Origin: Pisaster brevispinus
Taxonomy: Eukaryota > Echinodermata > Asteroidea > Forcipulatida > Asteriidae
Length of the DNA: 64,000 bases
Direction: 5' to 3'
NCBI GenBank assembly: GCA_023634235.1
Contig: JAMKCF010000019.1
Coordinates: forward strand, 3,782,001 to 3,846,000
Shown: positions 10,990 through 21,100 of the stretch, piece by piece
Layout: every line of letters begins with the position of its first letter
How positions within the stretch are numbered: the stretch's first letter is position 1
Program-made: the position numbers and the translations under genes
Notes under the pieces: generated by a model
Database searches by the model: none
Told to the model about the DNA's origin: nothing
The model's input: only the letters and a program-made list of their open reading frames with translations

Positions 10990-12545
10990 TCAGATTAAAG
11001 AAATAAATTTGACCTCCGAAAAACTATGACCCCAAGCAGTGTAAACTTGTTTTATTGTGTGATGTGTTTTGTCTGCTAGTGAAAAGTCTTGAGGGCAGTA
11101 ACATTTTGTAGTTACTTTTCAAGTAAGTGTTTTCTTGTTTAGTGCAAAACAATTTTTAAAAAAGTACGACTTCACAGTGAATTAGTTTTAGCCCCAAATC
11201 CTCAAAAATCTCATTAACGAAGTTGTCTGACTTTGTATGATTTAGGACACTAGGCCCAAATAACACTTTGCTTCTCCTTGGAACAGACTTTTCTTTCTAA
11301 TTTCAAACATTTTATTGTTGAGCATAGAGTAGAGCAGGGCTCAGATTTGGGGAAAAATCCACAAGACCGCAGGTCTTGTTTCTTAGAATTGTTACTGGAC
11401 CGGAACAACATTTACAGGACTGAAGCAATGTGAAAAGAAAAAGACAAAAAACAACAACACAATACAAGCAAGCATCACACTTGCACTATGTGCGGGATGG
11501 AGGGTTTCCGTTCGCTCGTCCTCTGGGCGCCTAACCAAGGGTGTAAGGCCAGTGGTGGGTGCATGAACAAACTGGATGGGGAACTTGTGGTGTGAAGTAC
11601 AATCGGCTGGGTTGTTCCGCGCTCAACAAAAAGTAAAACAAATTTTCAAACTGAGAGTCAAATACATTTATTTAATGAAAGAGAGAATACATTTTATATT
11701 ATGTAAAAAATTATTTAGTTGACAATACAAGATTGCCGGACCTGTGAGGTTTAAAGTTTACTGGACCGACCCTAAAATCACAGGTCTTGGGCCTGCGGTC
11801 CAGTGTAAGTTTCTTGCCCTGTTAAGAGTATTTTTTACTTACTTATTCGTTTACTTAAAGACAACTCCAGGCAATTAGAGTTGAGGAAATAAAAATAACC
11901 CTGAAAAACTAGACCCCACAAAGGTGAATTTGATTTATTCTGTGTCAGTATTTCTTGTGATAATTGTGTGTTTTTGTCCAGCTGTGAATGTTTGTCATGC
12001 AGGCAATTTCAAACCACACAGGATTGTCTAAGGATAGAAATTATAATTTATTTAATTTTAGTCTGAAAGTTGACTGATTATGAAGTTCATATTAGAAACC
12101 TTTTTTCCTGTGAAATATTTCCCTCTGAAATGAAGTCATATTCAAGAAAACTGTATCTAAAGGACTAAAAACATGCATCAGCTGAATTTAGTTAAATTTA
12201 AGGACAGTGTGTTGACATGCTGAAATGTGTGCTTGGTTTTTCACTATTTTCTCCTGACTCACACAACAGATTAAGTCCAAATTTTCATGAGTTTATTATT
12301 TCATGTATAATGGTTGATCACACAAAACATCAACGCTGTCCGCGACTATTTTATCAGCTCCGCCAATCGTGTATAATATTTTAGAACAATGTTTGTTTGA
12401 CTATGCATTGCTTGTTTGCTTCTACATCAGAACTGAGAATTGGATCCTTTTTTATGCACTCTTGATCAGAGAGTTGGGAAATAAATTTGCCCTGAAGTAA
12501 CTGACCCCAAGGAGTGTTTTGTTTTTATTCTGTGACAATGAGTTG
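10990..12545. repeat. three dispersed copies of a roughly 80-100 bp sequence
   Basis: Copies start near 10998, 11887 and 12478. Each reads approximately GAAATAAATTTGCCCTGAA, AAACTAGACCCCA.G.AGTG, then TTGTTTTATTCTGTGACA. Spacing is about 890 and 590 bp, and all copies lie in the same orientation. The last one runs into a candidate exon. They may be remnants of a larger tandem duplication. Confidence 0.6.
11335..11826. mobile_element. probable non-autonomous element with imperfect inverted ends
   Basis: The left end (agcagggctcagatttgggg, then caagaccgcaggtcttg and actggaccgg...acaggac) is echoed on the opposite strand at the right end (cacaggtcttgggcctgcgg, tccagtgtaagtttcttgccc). The arms pair only imperfectly, and no transposase frame is present. 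The boundaries are approximate. Confidence 0.4.
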
Positions 12546-12701
12546 ATGCGTCTATACCTTACTGTACGGTGCCAAAATCTGGACAGTCACTACCCAGCAG
12601 GAGAGGATTTTGCATGGGACGTGCACCTCTATGCTGAGGATGGCCTTGGAATCACCATTTCCAATAGGTGTCTACTAAAACATATTAGACAAGACTTAGG
12701 G
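12540..12701 (+). CDS. candidate internal exon, weak
   Basis: An open frame (RLYLTVRCQNLDSHYPAGED, then FAWDVHLYAEDGLGITISNR, ending HIRQDLG) runs from just after the third copy of the dispersed repeat into a good donor (GG|GTGAGC at 12702). The composition looks protein-like (W, H and Y placed between charged and small residues), but the acceptor is not clear and no family was recognised. It stands immediately before the 39-bp minisatellite. Confidence 0.25.
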
Positions 12702-12789
12702 TGAGCTCTGAGCAACTAATGACACTGGCAAGGTACTGTTTTCGGCAACCTGAACTGGCAGTCTCCACTGTCATCCTGTGGGAACCTAC

Positions 12790-13856
12790 CTGAGGAGAGG
12801 CCTCCTACCTCATCTTGTGGGAACCAACCCAAGGAAAGGCTTCCTCCCTCATCTTGTGGGAACCAACCCAAGAAAAGTCCTCCTCCCTCATCTTGTGGGA
12901 ACCAACCCAAGGAAAGGCTTCCTCCCTCATCTTGTGGGAACCAACCCAAGGAAAGGCTTCCTCCCTCATCTTGTGGGAACCAACCCAAGGAAAGGCTTCC
13001 TCCCTCATCTTGTGGGAACCAACCCAAGGAAAGGCTTCCTCCCTCATCTTGTGGGAACCAACCCAAGGAAAGGCTTCCTCCCTCATCTTGTGGGAACCAA
13101 CCCAAGGAAAGGCTTCCTCCCTCATCTTGTGGGAACCAACCCAAGGAAAGGCTTCCTCCCTCATCTTGTGGGAACCAACCCAAGGAAAGGCTTTCTACCT
13201 CATCTTGTGGGAACCAACCCAAGGAAAGGCTTCCTCCCTCATCTTGTGGGAACCAACCCAAGAAAAGTCCTCCTCCCTCATCTTGTGGGAACCAACCCAA
13301 GGAAAGGCTTCCTCCCTCATCTTGTGGGAACCAACCCAAGGAAAGGCTTCCTCCCTCATCTTGTGGGAACCAACCCAAGGAAAGGCTTTCTACCTCATCT
13401 TGTGGGAACCAACCCAAGGAAAGGCCTCCTACCTCATCTTGTGGGAACCAACCCAAGGAAAGGCCTCCTCCCTCATCTTGTGGGAACCAACCCAAGGAAA
13501 GGCCTCCTCCCTCATCTTGTGGGAACCAGCCCAAGGAAAGGCTTCCTCCCTCATCTTGTGGGAACCAGCCCAAGGAAAGGCTTCCTCCCTCATCTTGTGG
13601 GAACCAACCCAAGGAAAGGTCTCCCTTCCTCATCTTGTGGGAACCAACCCAAGGAAAGGCCTCCTCCCTCTTCTTGTGGGAACCAACCCAAGGAAAGGCC
13701 TCCTCCCTCACCTTGTGGGAACCAACCCAAGGAAAGGCCTCCTCCCTCATCTTGTGGGAACCAGCCCAAGGAAAGGCTTCCTCCCTCATCTTGTGGGAAC
13801 CAGCCCAAGGAAAGGCTTCCTCCCTCATCTTGTGGGAACCAACCCAAGGAAAGCCC
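12790..13856. repeat. 39-bp minisatellite array, about 27 copies
   Basis: The unit is about CCTCATCTTGTGGGAACCAA followed by CCCAAGGAAAGGCTTCCTC, period 39 bp. Because 39 is a multiple of three and the unit lacks stops in most frames, both strands show long spurious open frames of 360-400 codons. Variant units are not random. The AAGAAAAGTCCTC variant recurs 390 bp apart (about 12870 and 13260, ten units). The CTTTCTACC variant recurs 195 bp apart (13192 and 13387, five units). The CCAGCCC variant occurs in two pairs toward the right end. Confidence 0.97.
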
Positions 13857-15801
13857 TCCAGGGGCAAGAGAAGGAGATGACTGACCAGACCAACACTCCT
13901 GCATGAAGAACTTATTCGTCTGGAGGAGAGGATCAATTTGAACCTTGTTGATGGAGGACCTCCCCCAGCAGTTCAGTGTCAAATAAAACAAATTGTAGGC
14001 CTATTGATGTACATTTTGTCAAACTATGATTGTATTGAAGGCAAATAATACCAGATACTATTGTTCTCATTTTCTTGTTAAGTGTCCACGATTCACTTAA
14101 TTGAACAATGTAAACTGAGACAACAGATGAGTACAGCAAAAATCGGGGGAAAAAAATGTCTGATGTTGTGACTTGAAAAATTTAATCTTTTTGTTTACTG
14201 TGTCTATTATTATTTGTTTGTGATGTGTGATTTGTCAAAAGAGTTGTCTTGAAAGGAAATTAACACCAGGTATTGTTTGCCCAAACGTGTTTCTCGTTGA
14301 GTGTCGGTTCATTCATTTTGTTGTATAGTAAGTCTCAGACAATGCTTTCTTTTGCACAGTGTTTGTCTGTTGATTTGTCTGTGTAAGTGGACTGGTCCAT
14401 ATGGAAATAAAATGTAACAATGATCATTGAATCATGGTGTTTGACTGTTACGTTGAGGAAGCAATCCCTCAGCTGCTAACTGCATCTGATGAAAGTGTGG
14501 AATTGGTGTAGGACTGGTAGTGATCCAGCTATGCTGAGGTGTATTCAAGCATTCACCTGGAGTGAACCTAAGCCACTGATAATGCTGAGAGTGACGCGAG
14601 GGATGGAGTTGATGATTACACTGTCATCCCACCAGAATGGCGAAGTACGACCGTTCAGACCAGGATGAGATCTGAAGGACTATCTAATGACAGCATGTAC
14701 CGTGAACACAGTCACTCTCCAGAATGGAATGCAGTCCTGTAGATTGTGGACCAGGAATGATGCACTGAGTTGCTTTGCAAAGATGAGCAACCAGCTTGTG
14801 ATGTTGTGAAGTTCAAGACAAACGTGTGATATCCAAGAGAGAGATTGAGACATTGCTTACAATACGTTGAAAACTTGATGAGATTTAAAACCCAAAACTT
14901 CATCAGTCCTTCAAACTCAACTGGAGGATTTGCAGACGAGGGAGCTGAAATTAGGACAAAGATGAGCAGTGTGATGGAAACACCACCAGACTTCTGCAAG
15001 CTGTGAAACATGAGGGCCTGGGCACATCAGCAGAATAAGCATGAAGAAAAAACATCCCCATCCCTTGAGAGTTAGTGTGTGAGGCTATTCAAGTGCAAGA
15101 AGTCCTGACATTATTTTGTGTGTACCTACTTATACACACCAAGGACCATCTAAAGCCACTCAGACCTGTAAGATGGAGTTCACAAGATGTGATGACTGTA
15201 GTCTGAGCATTCTTGTGCAGGATGCCAAAATGAAAAGCTGTTTTTAAACGGCAGGTAAATGTTTGTAAGTAGTTTAGTGTTGATGTTGACTGTAGTGTAG
15301 TTGGGTATCTGTCACAAGTCCTTGCTAGGTTATTTTTATTATATGTTTTGTTTTACCCAACACCGATGTGCGATAAACACTGTATAGGGGCCTACTTGAC
15401 CTGCTTTTTTTTTTTAGAGTAGAGCCCAATGGCTCTGGTTACTGTAAGCAAAACATGAGCCCTTTATGTAAGGGTGCTTCACTGTAGCAGTGAATTTTCC
15501 GTTTTGACATCAGGCTGCTGAGCATTCTTCAATGATACACAGCTAATGCAGAAATTCTGTAAGCGCAGAATTATGACAGTAAGCGCTGAATTCCGCAGTA
15601 AGCAAATCCATGAAATTGGTCCAGATGTCTTAACCATTAGACCAATAAGCTTGCCCAGTCCTATTTTTTTCCTCATTTTTTTCGGAAGGTTATTACCCAA
15701 ACGTGCTTGTTTTCATACCAAATATGTAAAAGTTAAAAAATGATTAAGAAACAACAAACACTATTCACTGAAATGATGTTTTTCTGTTAGATACTTTGCA
15801 G
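13857..15801. other. non-coding, nothing recognised
   Basis: All frames are closed over long distances. 14450-15200 is less AT-rich than its surroundings and could be a spliced non-coding transcript or a decayed gene, but no family resemblance was found. Confidence 0.4.
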
Positions 15802-15896
15802 GTTAAAATCCATCTTTATAGCCAAGAAGATTCTGAGTCTGACATACCAGAGAGATGGGTTGCTGGACAGGACACAATCCCTCATCAAAATGTATG
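15802..15896 (+). CDS. well-bounded candidate internal exon of an unknown plus-strand gene
   Basis: 95 nt between a strong acceptor (tctgttagatactttgcag) and a consensus donor (ATG|GTAAGA). It is open in the frame starting at its first base: VKIHLYSQEDSESDIPERWV, then AGQDTIPHQNV, leaving TG of a split codon. Only this frame is open. It is polar, acidic and without recognisable domain. It could belong with the exon-like cassettes at 17.5-20.1 kb. However, the first of those would complete a TGA stop with the TG left here, so they cannot be joined directly. Confidence 0.42.
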
Positions 15897-17419
15897 GTAA
15901 GACTTATAACTGAAATTTTGAAAGGTTTCAATTCATGCATTCTTTCAATTACCCCCAAAACAGGCCCAAAATAACACAGAGGCCATGACCCCTCTTGCAT
16001 TGGACTTGCAAAAGTTTCCGACAAAATTAAAGATTCTCCAATGGAAGTGCCTCTTTGCAAAATGAAAATTGCCCTGCCCTTGCAAAGATGAATTCCAGGC
16101 CTGAAAAAATTCCTTTTACAGTTAAAATACAGGTTGAGAAATCGTTCCACCAGCAGGAGATGATTTCCGGGTTGGGGCGGGGGGTGGTAGGACAGATGCG
16201 AGTGTAACGCCCACCAATCGCTTCCAAAAAAACTCCAGCTCTATTTTTAAGTTTTCCCAGTAAACATCAAATCCTTGTGGACCTTGATGATGACACCATC
16301 GAAAGGCTGACAGGGCACACAATTTACACTGGACCACACACCCGAGGCCAGTGTTATTAGCATCGGGGCCGGTAAACTCAAGACTGGACAAGTCAGGTAG
16401 TCTTGTGTTTTACAATTCACAAAGATAGAGAGTTTCTCTTTCAGACGACTGTCCAAGATGACCATCTTGTCTTGTTTTGTCAGGGTGAAGTACACAAACA
16501 ATCCATGCAGTTGAGATGTCCTCCGACTAGAATGGAAATGACCACCAGGGGCATTGGACATGAATCTGGACTTCTTCTTGGTGGTGTCCAGGGGTTCACA
16601 ATGACTACCGTCCATTTGGACCTTTTGCTTTGTTGAGACTGAAGTTGAGTAGCAGTCCTTGCAGGTAATCATTCTCCTGAATAAAGACAGTGAGTAAAAT
16701 AATGGTTATGTTGCTGTTTATTCACTTGGTACATGTACTTTTTTATATTGCTTCTCTCTCTCGAGGGAAGCTGCCTTAATGATGCCTTATACAATTTCCT
16801 TGTCACTTCCACTGACAGGAATAATCTTGCTGGTAGTCGGCCTGACAGTCAAGATGTCTTAACTAGTTGACCTGCAGACATTTAGGTGATGAAGTCTAAG
16901 ACAGGAAGAGGATGCTATGATGTATGTTCATGGTGAGTTAAAACTGAAACAATATTTGCTAACCTGTATCTAAGTGTAATTACAGCTTCATCTACAATGG
17001 TCTTGAGAAGTACCGGTAACTATTGATAAAGAGACATGATCAACCACACTAGGGTAACATACTCGCATGGCTTAGTTTAGTCACTAGCGTGAGGTTTCAT
17101 TTATGATTTCATTTATGACTAAGGAGTTTGGAAATGTATAGCACTGAAACCTTTGTTAGTTTTTGATGTGACCCGATTAGAAGGATAAGTGGACGGTCTT
17201 TAAGGACTGGAATGAGGCAAAGGTTTTTTCGTGTAGTAATACAATTTATGTTAAGTGTTACGCCCTGAAACTTGCTGAAAATAACAGTAATAAAAAAGTC
17301 TATAATTTGTACAAAAAACTACTTGCCAAATGTTGAGATTTTAACCCATTACGTTGCTTTGTGAAAATAGTGAAACATTGAAAGCACAGAAAGCAATCCA
17401 AGGTACTAGAGGCATCTTT
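15897..17419. other. intronic or intergenic; minus-strand overlapping open frames of unknown nature
   Basis: Between about 15900 and 16672 the minus strand shows successive overlapping open stretches in different frames (up to 141 codons). This is the pattern of a decayed coding sequence or old mobile element. No domain was recognised, so no gene is called. Confidence 0.35.
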
Positions 17420-17495
17420 CTGAAACTAACTGCTGTAGTGATGGGTCATGTTTAAAACACTAAATGATGCCAATTGTTATTTGTTTGTGTTGCAG

Positions 17496-17580
17496 AAAGA
17501 TTTTACCATCCCCCAAGATCTACACATCAACAAAGAGATGTCCAAGACTGGGCTATATCAAAGGAGCTGCACTTTTTGGG
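17496..17580 (+). other. exon cassette 1
   Basis: 85 nt between tgttgcag and gtgaat. The frame KILPSPKIYTSTKRCPRLGY, ending KGAALFG, is open and leaves one base before it. It is the most diverged copy at its 3' end (CTTTTTGGG in place of CTCCAGTAAAAG). Confidence 0.5.
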
Positions 17581-18122
17581 GTGAATTCTTAAAGTGTAAA
17601 CTTTTATTGTTTACCCCTGAGCTAGATTGTACAGAGTTGCTGTGTTGTACTGAAGTTATTTTCTTTGTAACAGTACAGTTCATTCAAAGACGTTTGACAA
17701 TCTTTTCATAGTTGAAAGGCTGGGTTGTCCCTGGGGAAGCTTCAAGCTAAACACAACAAAACAAATTCTTAACTTTTGGTGATTTAGATTTTGGGTTGTC
17801 AACTTCTAGATCAGTTTTATCCTGAGAGCTCACTAACAAATAAATTCAAAATGGCACCAATCCTCAAGGGAGATGTTTCAAGCAAACTGATATCCCCTGA
17901 TTCTTATTTTGATTGCAACAATCAAAATAATCTGGATGTGCACGAGTTCCTGCTCATTTTGTTGCTGCTTTAAATGTTTTGTCTTCATTGATGAAAAAGT
18001 TTTTAAAAAATTAATATAATAATCCCAGGTAAAAGGAATTTATCTGTAACTAACTGTTTTAATGACAGGCAATGTTGTGAAACTCTGAATGTTGCAATAT
18101 GTGCATCATGTTTGTGTTGCAG

Positions 18123-18213
18123 TCAGGCTTAGCATCTCCAAAGATATCTACCCGTCAACAAGTAGATATCCAAGACCAGACTATGATAAAGGAGCTGCAC
18201 TCTCCAGTAAAAG
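18123..18213 (+). other. exon cassette 2
   Basis: 91 nt between tgttgcag and gtgaat. Two frames are open: SGLASPKISTRQQVDIQDQT with its continuation, and RLSISKDIYPSTSRYPRP with KGAALSSK. The second is the frame shared with the other cassettes. Confidence 0.5.
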
Positions 18214-18647
18214 GTGAATTCCCAAAAGTTAACTTTGAATATTCCCTGTCTGTCCCAAATGGAGCTCTGTAATAATAATGCAGAATGCATGTTTAATTTA
18301 TTGCTCTAGTTTAAACATAAAGTTAATATTAGTCATTTTCTGGTTGTATTACAATTCATTCAAAGATGTTCGGTAACCATGTTTTTAGTACCTTTAAAAG
18401 CTTTATGTTAAACACAAATATAAAAAAATTAGCATTTTGTAATTTAAAGTTTGCATGCCGTTTGCTGTATACGTTTTCCACTAATTTGTTACAGCTTTCA
18501 ATTTTGTTTGCCTTTATTAATTCTTGATTGAAAGTATAACAAATATCTGAAGGTAAAAGAATGTTTACTGAACCTGACTGATTTAATGACAAGCAATGTT
18601 CTTAAATACTTAAATGTTGCAAGTTGTGCATTTTGTTTGTGTTGCAG

Positions 18648-18743
18648 TCAGGCTCAGCATCTCCAAAGTCATCTACCCGTCAACAAGCAGATGTTCAACA
18701 CCAGCCTACGATACAGTAGTGGAGCTGCACTCTCCAGTAAAAG
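18648..18743 (+). other. exon cassette 3
   Basis: 96 nt between tgttgcag and gtgaat. A small insertion near CGATACAGTAGTGG shifts the shared frame, so it begins RLSISKVIYPSTSRCSTPAY and ends VVELHSPVK. It is the only copy that is phase-symmetric (1-1). Confidence 0.5.
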
Positions 18744-19358
18744 GTGAATTTCTATAACAAGTAGAGTTTCAATATTTACTACGGTCTCAAATGAATTGAG
18801 CTCCGTAAAAAAAATACAACTGTGCAGATTGTATGTTGCTGCTCTTGACTTAACAAAGAAGTTAATATCAAGCATTTACTTGTAGCATTACAATTTATTT
18901 AGGCCTAAGGATATTTGTGTGTTGCTTGCTGACAGGCTGGGTTGTGTTTTCTCTGTTTGGTTTTAACAATTTTCTGAAAGTCCCCATGGATGCTTAACTA
19001 ACAAAAACAAAAACCAAGGCAAGTTCTTAGCTTTTGGTATTTTAAATTGTGAATGCCATTTGCTAGATAACTTTCATTCTTAGAGAGAGCTTCCAGATAC
19101 ATACAAGTTTATACCAGCACCATTCCTCAAGCGAACAGGCAATTAACATCCCCAAGCTACTAACGGTTATTCCTGGTGTGCATGAGTTTTTCATTTTGTT
19201 GCTGCTTTCAATGTTTTGTCTTCATTTATTTTTGATGGAAAATATAGACACAATCCTCGGGTAGAAGTAATTTATCTGAAACCAACTGTTTGAGTGATGG
19301 GCAATATTCTTAAAGTATAAATGTTGCAAGTTGTGCATTTTGTTTTTGTTGCACCCAG

Positions 19359-19436
19359 GCTTATTAGAAAACATCTACCAATCAACAAGTAGATGTCCAA
19401 GACCTGTGATAGAGGAGCTGCACTCTCCAGTAAAAG
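19359..19436 (+). pseudogene. exon cassette 4, splice-dead
   Basis: The acceptor reads tttttgttgcaCC instead of ttgcag, and the donor GTGAAT is replaced by CTTACT. The core is shortened but still recognisable (CATCTACCAATCAACAAG, GGAGCTGCACTCTCCAGTAA). Only 72 bases separate it from the next cassette, so the intron was also deleted. Confidence 0.55.
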
Positions 19437-19508
19437 CTTACTGATTTTTGTGACGGGCAACAATAAAACACTAAATGTTGCAAATTGTGGAATTTGTTTG
19501 TGTTGCAG

Positions 19509-19577
19509 ACGTCTACCCGTCAACAAGTAGATGCTCAAGACCTACCTTCAATAAAGAAGCAGCACTCCTCAGTAAAG
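19509..19577 (+). other. exon cassette 5
   Basis: 69 nt, the shortest core, with an intact acceptor and the best donor of the set (AAAG|GTAAGT). Its open frame is VYPSTSRCSRPTFNKEAALL followed by SK. The 5' third present in the other copies is missing. Confidence 0.5.
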
Positions 19578-20040
19578 GTAAGTCCCCCCCCCCCAGAAAA
19601 AAAATACATTAATTGAATAATTCTGTTGGGGTTTAGGGGGAAGTACCTAAAGATGCTTCATGTTGAACACAAATATCAAGACAAGTTTTAGATTTGGGTA
19701 ATCAACATTTTGTGATGTCAATTGCTAGATCAGTTTTATTCTGATGAGAGATCACTGATAATAAAGGTCATACTAGCACCAACTGTTGACATAAATGTTT
19801 CAGGCATTTGTCATCCCCTGAAATCATTGTTGCTTATCTTGATTACAGCAATCGTAATAATTCTGAAATGCATGAGTACCTCAAAAACATTTTGATGCTG
19901 CTTTCAAAGTTGTTTCTCGACATTTACACTGACTTGACTTTGAAAAAACTCCTTAAGTTAAAGCAAGTTTTCTGTTTTAATGTTGGGTTATGTTATTAAA
20001 GTCTGAATAATGCAAATTGTGCATTTTGTTTGTGTTGCAG

Positions 20041-20132
20041 AACGGTTTTCTACTTCCAAAGACATCCTACCCATCAACAAGGAGTTGTCCAAGACCAGCC
20101 TATGTTAAAGGAGCTGCACTCTCCAGTAAAAG
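20041..20132 (+). other. exon cassette 6
   Basis: 92 nt between tgttgcag and gtgagc. The frame NGFLLPKTSYPSTRSCPRPA, ending YVKGAALSSK, is open from its first base. One extra base before TACCC relative to cassette 2 changes the frame of its 5' third. Confidence 0.5.
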
Positions 20133-20330
20133 GTGAGCTCCCAAAAAGTATATTTTAAGTGTTTACCCCTGGTTCCAAATGAATCGAGCTCTGTAATTAT
20201 TGCGCAGAAAGCATGTTTTTGCTCGAAGCTTGTTTAAACAGAAGTTAAAATCAGTCATTGTCTTGCAGCATTACAATAGATTCAAAGATATAAGTATGTT
20301 GCTTGGAAATCATTCTGCTGTTAATAACTT

Positions 20331-21100
20331 AATGGAACGGACCCGCCAGATAACTGTCAACAACGTGATTGGGGCGGCCATCTTCCAAAATTGTATTCTT
20401 GTTCGTATCCTGTAGTTCATGATACAACACTTGAATATGAAACTTGTAGTTCATAACACAACACACTACACCACCAGCGCTCTCTTTTCTGGAGCCATAC
20501 CTGGGCAGTCCATTTGCATCCATTGGTGTGGGTTAATGGAACCCACCGGGGCCTACCTTGGAGGTCTCTGCCTTGTGACTGCAGATTTTCTGATCTCTGC
20601 GGAGGACATACCTTCATGGTAATCTACCTCTAAATCTCCCGGAGATAGACCCTTGCAGTCACTGATCTCCGGTAAATTAGTAGACCCTAGTGATCATACC
20701 TCGTAGACCAACCCAACCTGGATTTCCCGGGTCCTGTTTGGGCGATAAGAAAAGCCTGAAGATTGAAAAAAATCTATTGCTCTGGAATTGCTACTGCCTC
20801 ACAATCACCCCAAGCTTTCCCATCAGACACCCTGGAGTGGCAATTACTGGAACCTTTATACCAGCTAGCCCACATGGCAGTGGGGTGGACTGGGGGGAGG
20901 GCCGTCAGTGTGTTCTATTCCGGCAGTTGCCCTGGTATCGGCGGCATTGCTACCGCTTGCAGGATGAGTCCAAAGCGCTACCCCTAAATGGCTTGAGAGA
21001 ACTGACAGCCACTGTTCTCTCCTTTATATGTAACTTGTGTTCAAAATAATGCAAAGTATGTATTCAAACTTGGAAAATCACTTGATCCTTTTCAGATTTA
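20331..21100. other. non-repetitive looking stretch of higher GC, possibly an old mobile element
   Basis: From 20331 to about 21030 the base composition is clearly less AT-rich than the neighbours. Several frames stay open for 60-119 codons on both strands, with no recognised domain. Short inverted words (gatctctgcggag, tctcccggagata, gatctccggta) occur at 20590-20675. Confidence 0.35.

Larger units (their letters stand above)
17420..20330 (+). repeat. six tandemly duplicated exon-plus-intron cassettes
   Basis: Six units of about 0.15-0.7 kb each contain the same order. First comes a pre-acceptor tract ending in ttgtttgtgttgcag, then a core of 69-96 bp with CATCTACCCGTCAACAAG and GGAGCTGCACTCTCCAGTAA, then a gtgaat/gtaagt/gtgagc donor. 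A conserved intron start follows (tttacccctg, aaatgaatcgagctctgtaa). Cores are at 17496-17580, 18123-18213, 18648-18743, about 19359-19436, 19509-19577 and 20041-20132. One frame of the cores reads YPST(S/K/R)R.PRP.Y.KGAALSSK. Copy 4 has lost both splice signals. Core lengths differ modulo 3, so whether they are translated is open; a spliced non-coding RNA is an equal alternative. Confidence 0.8.

Noticed and set aside
12716..13936. Open frames of 360-406 codons on both strands over the 39-bp repeat
   Set aside because: A 39-bp period preserves any open frame. Frames on both strands cannot all be genes, and none has domain or splice support.
16247..16672. 141-codon minus-strand open frame
   Set aside because: The composition is not clearly coding and neighbouring open segments shift between frames; kept only as a note on a possible decayed gene.
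20690..21049. 119-codon plus-strand open frame
   Set aside because: No domain, no splice context, and overlapping frames are also open; more likely an old element of higher GC content.
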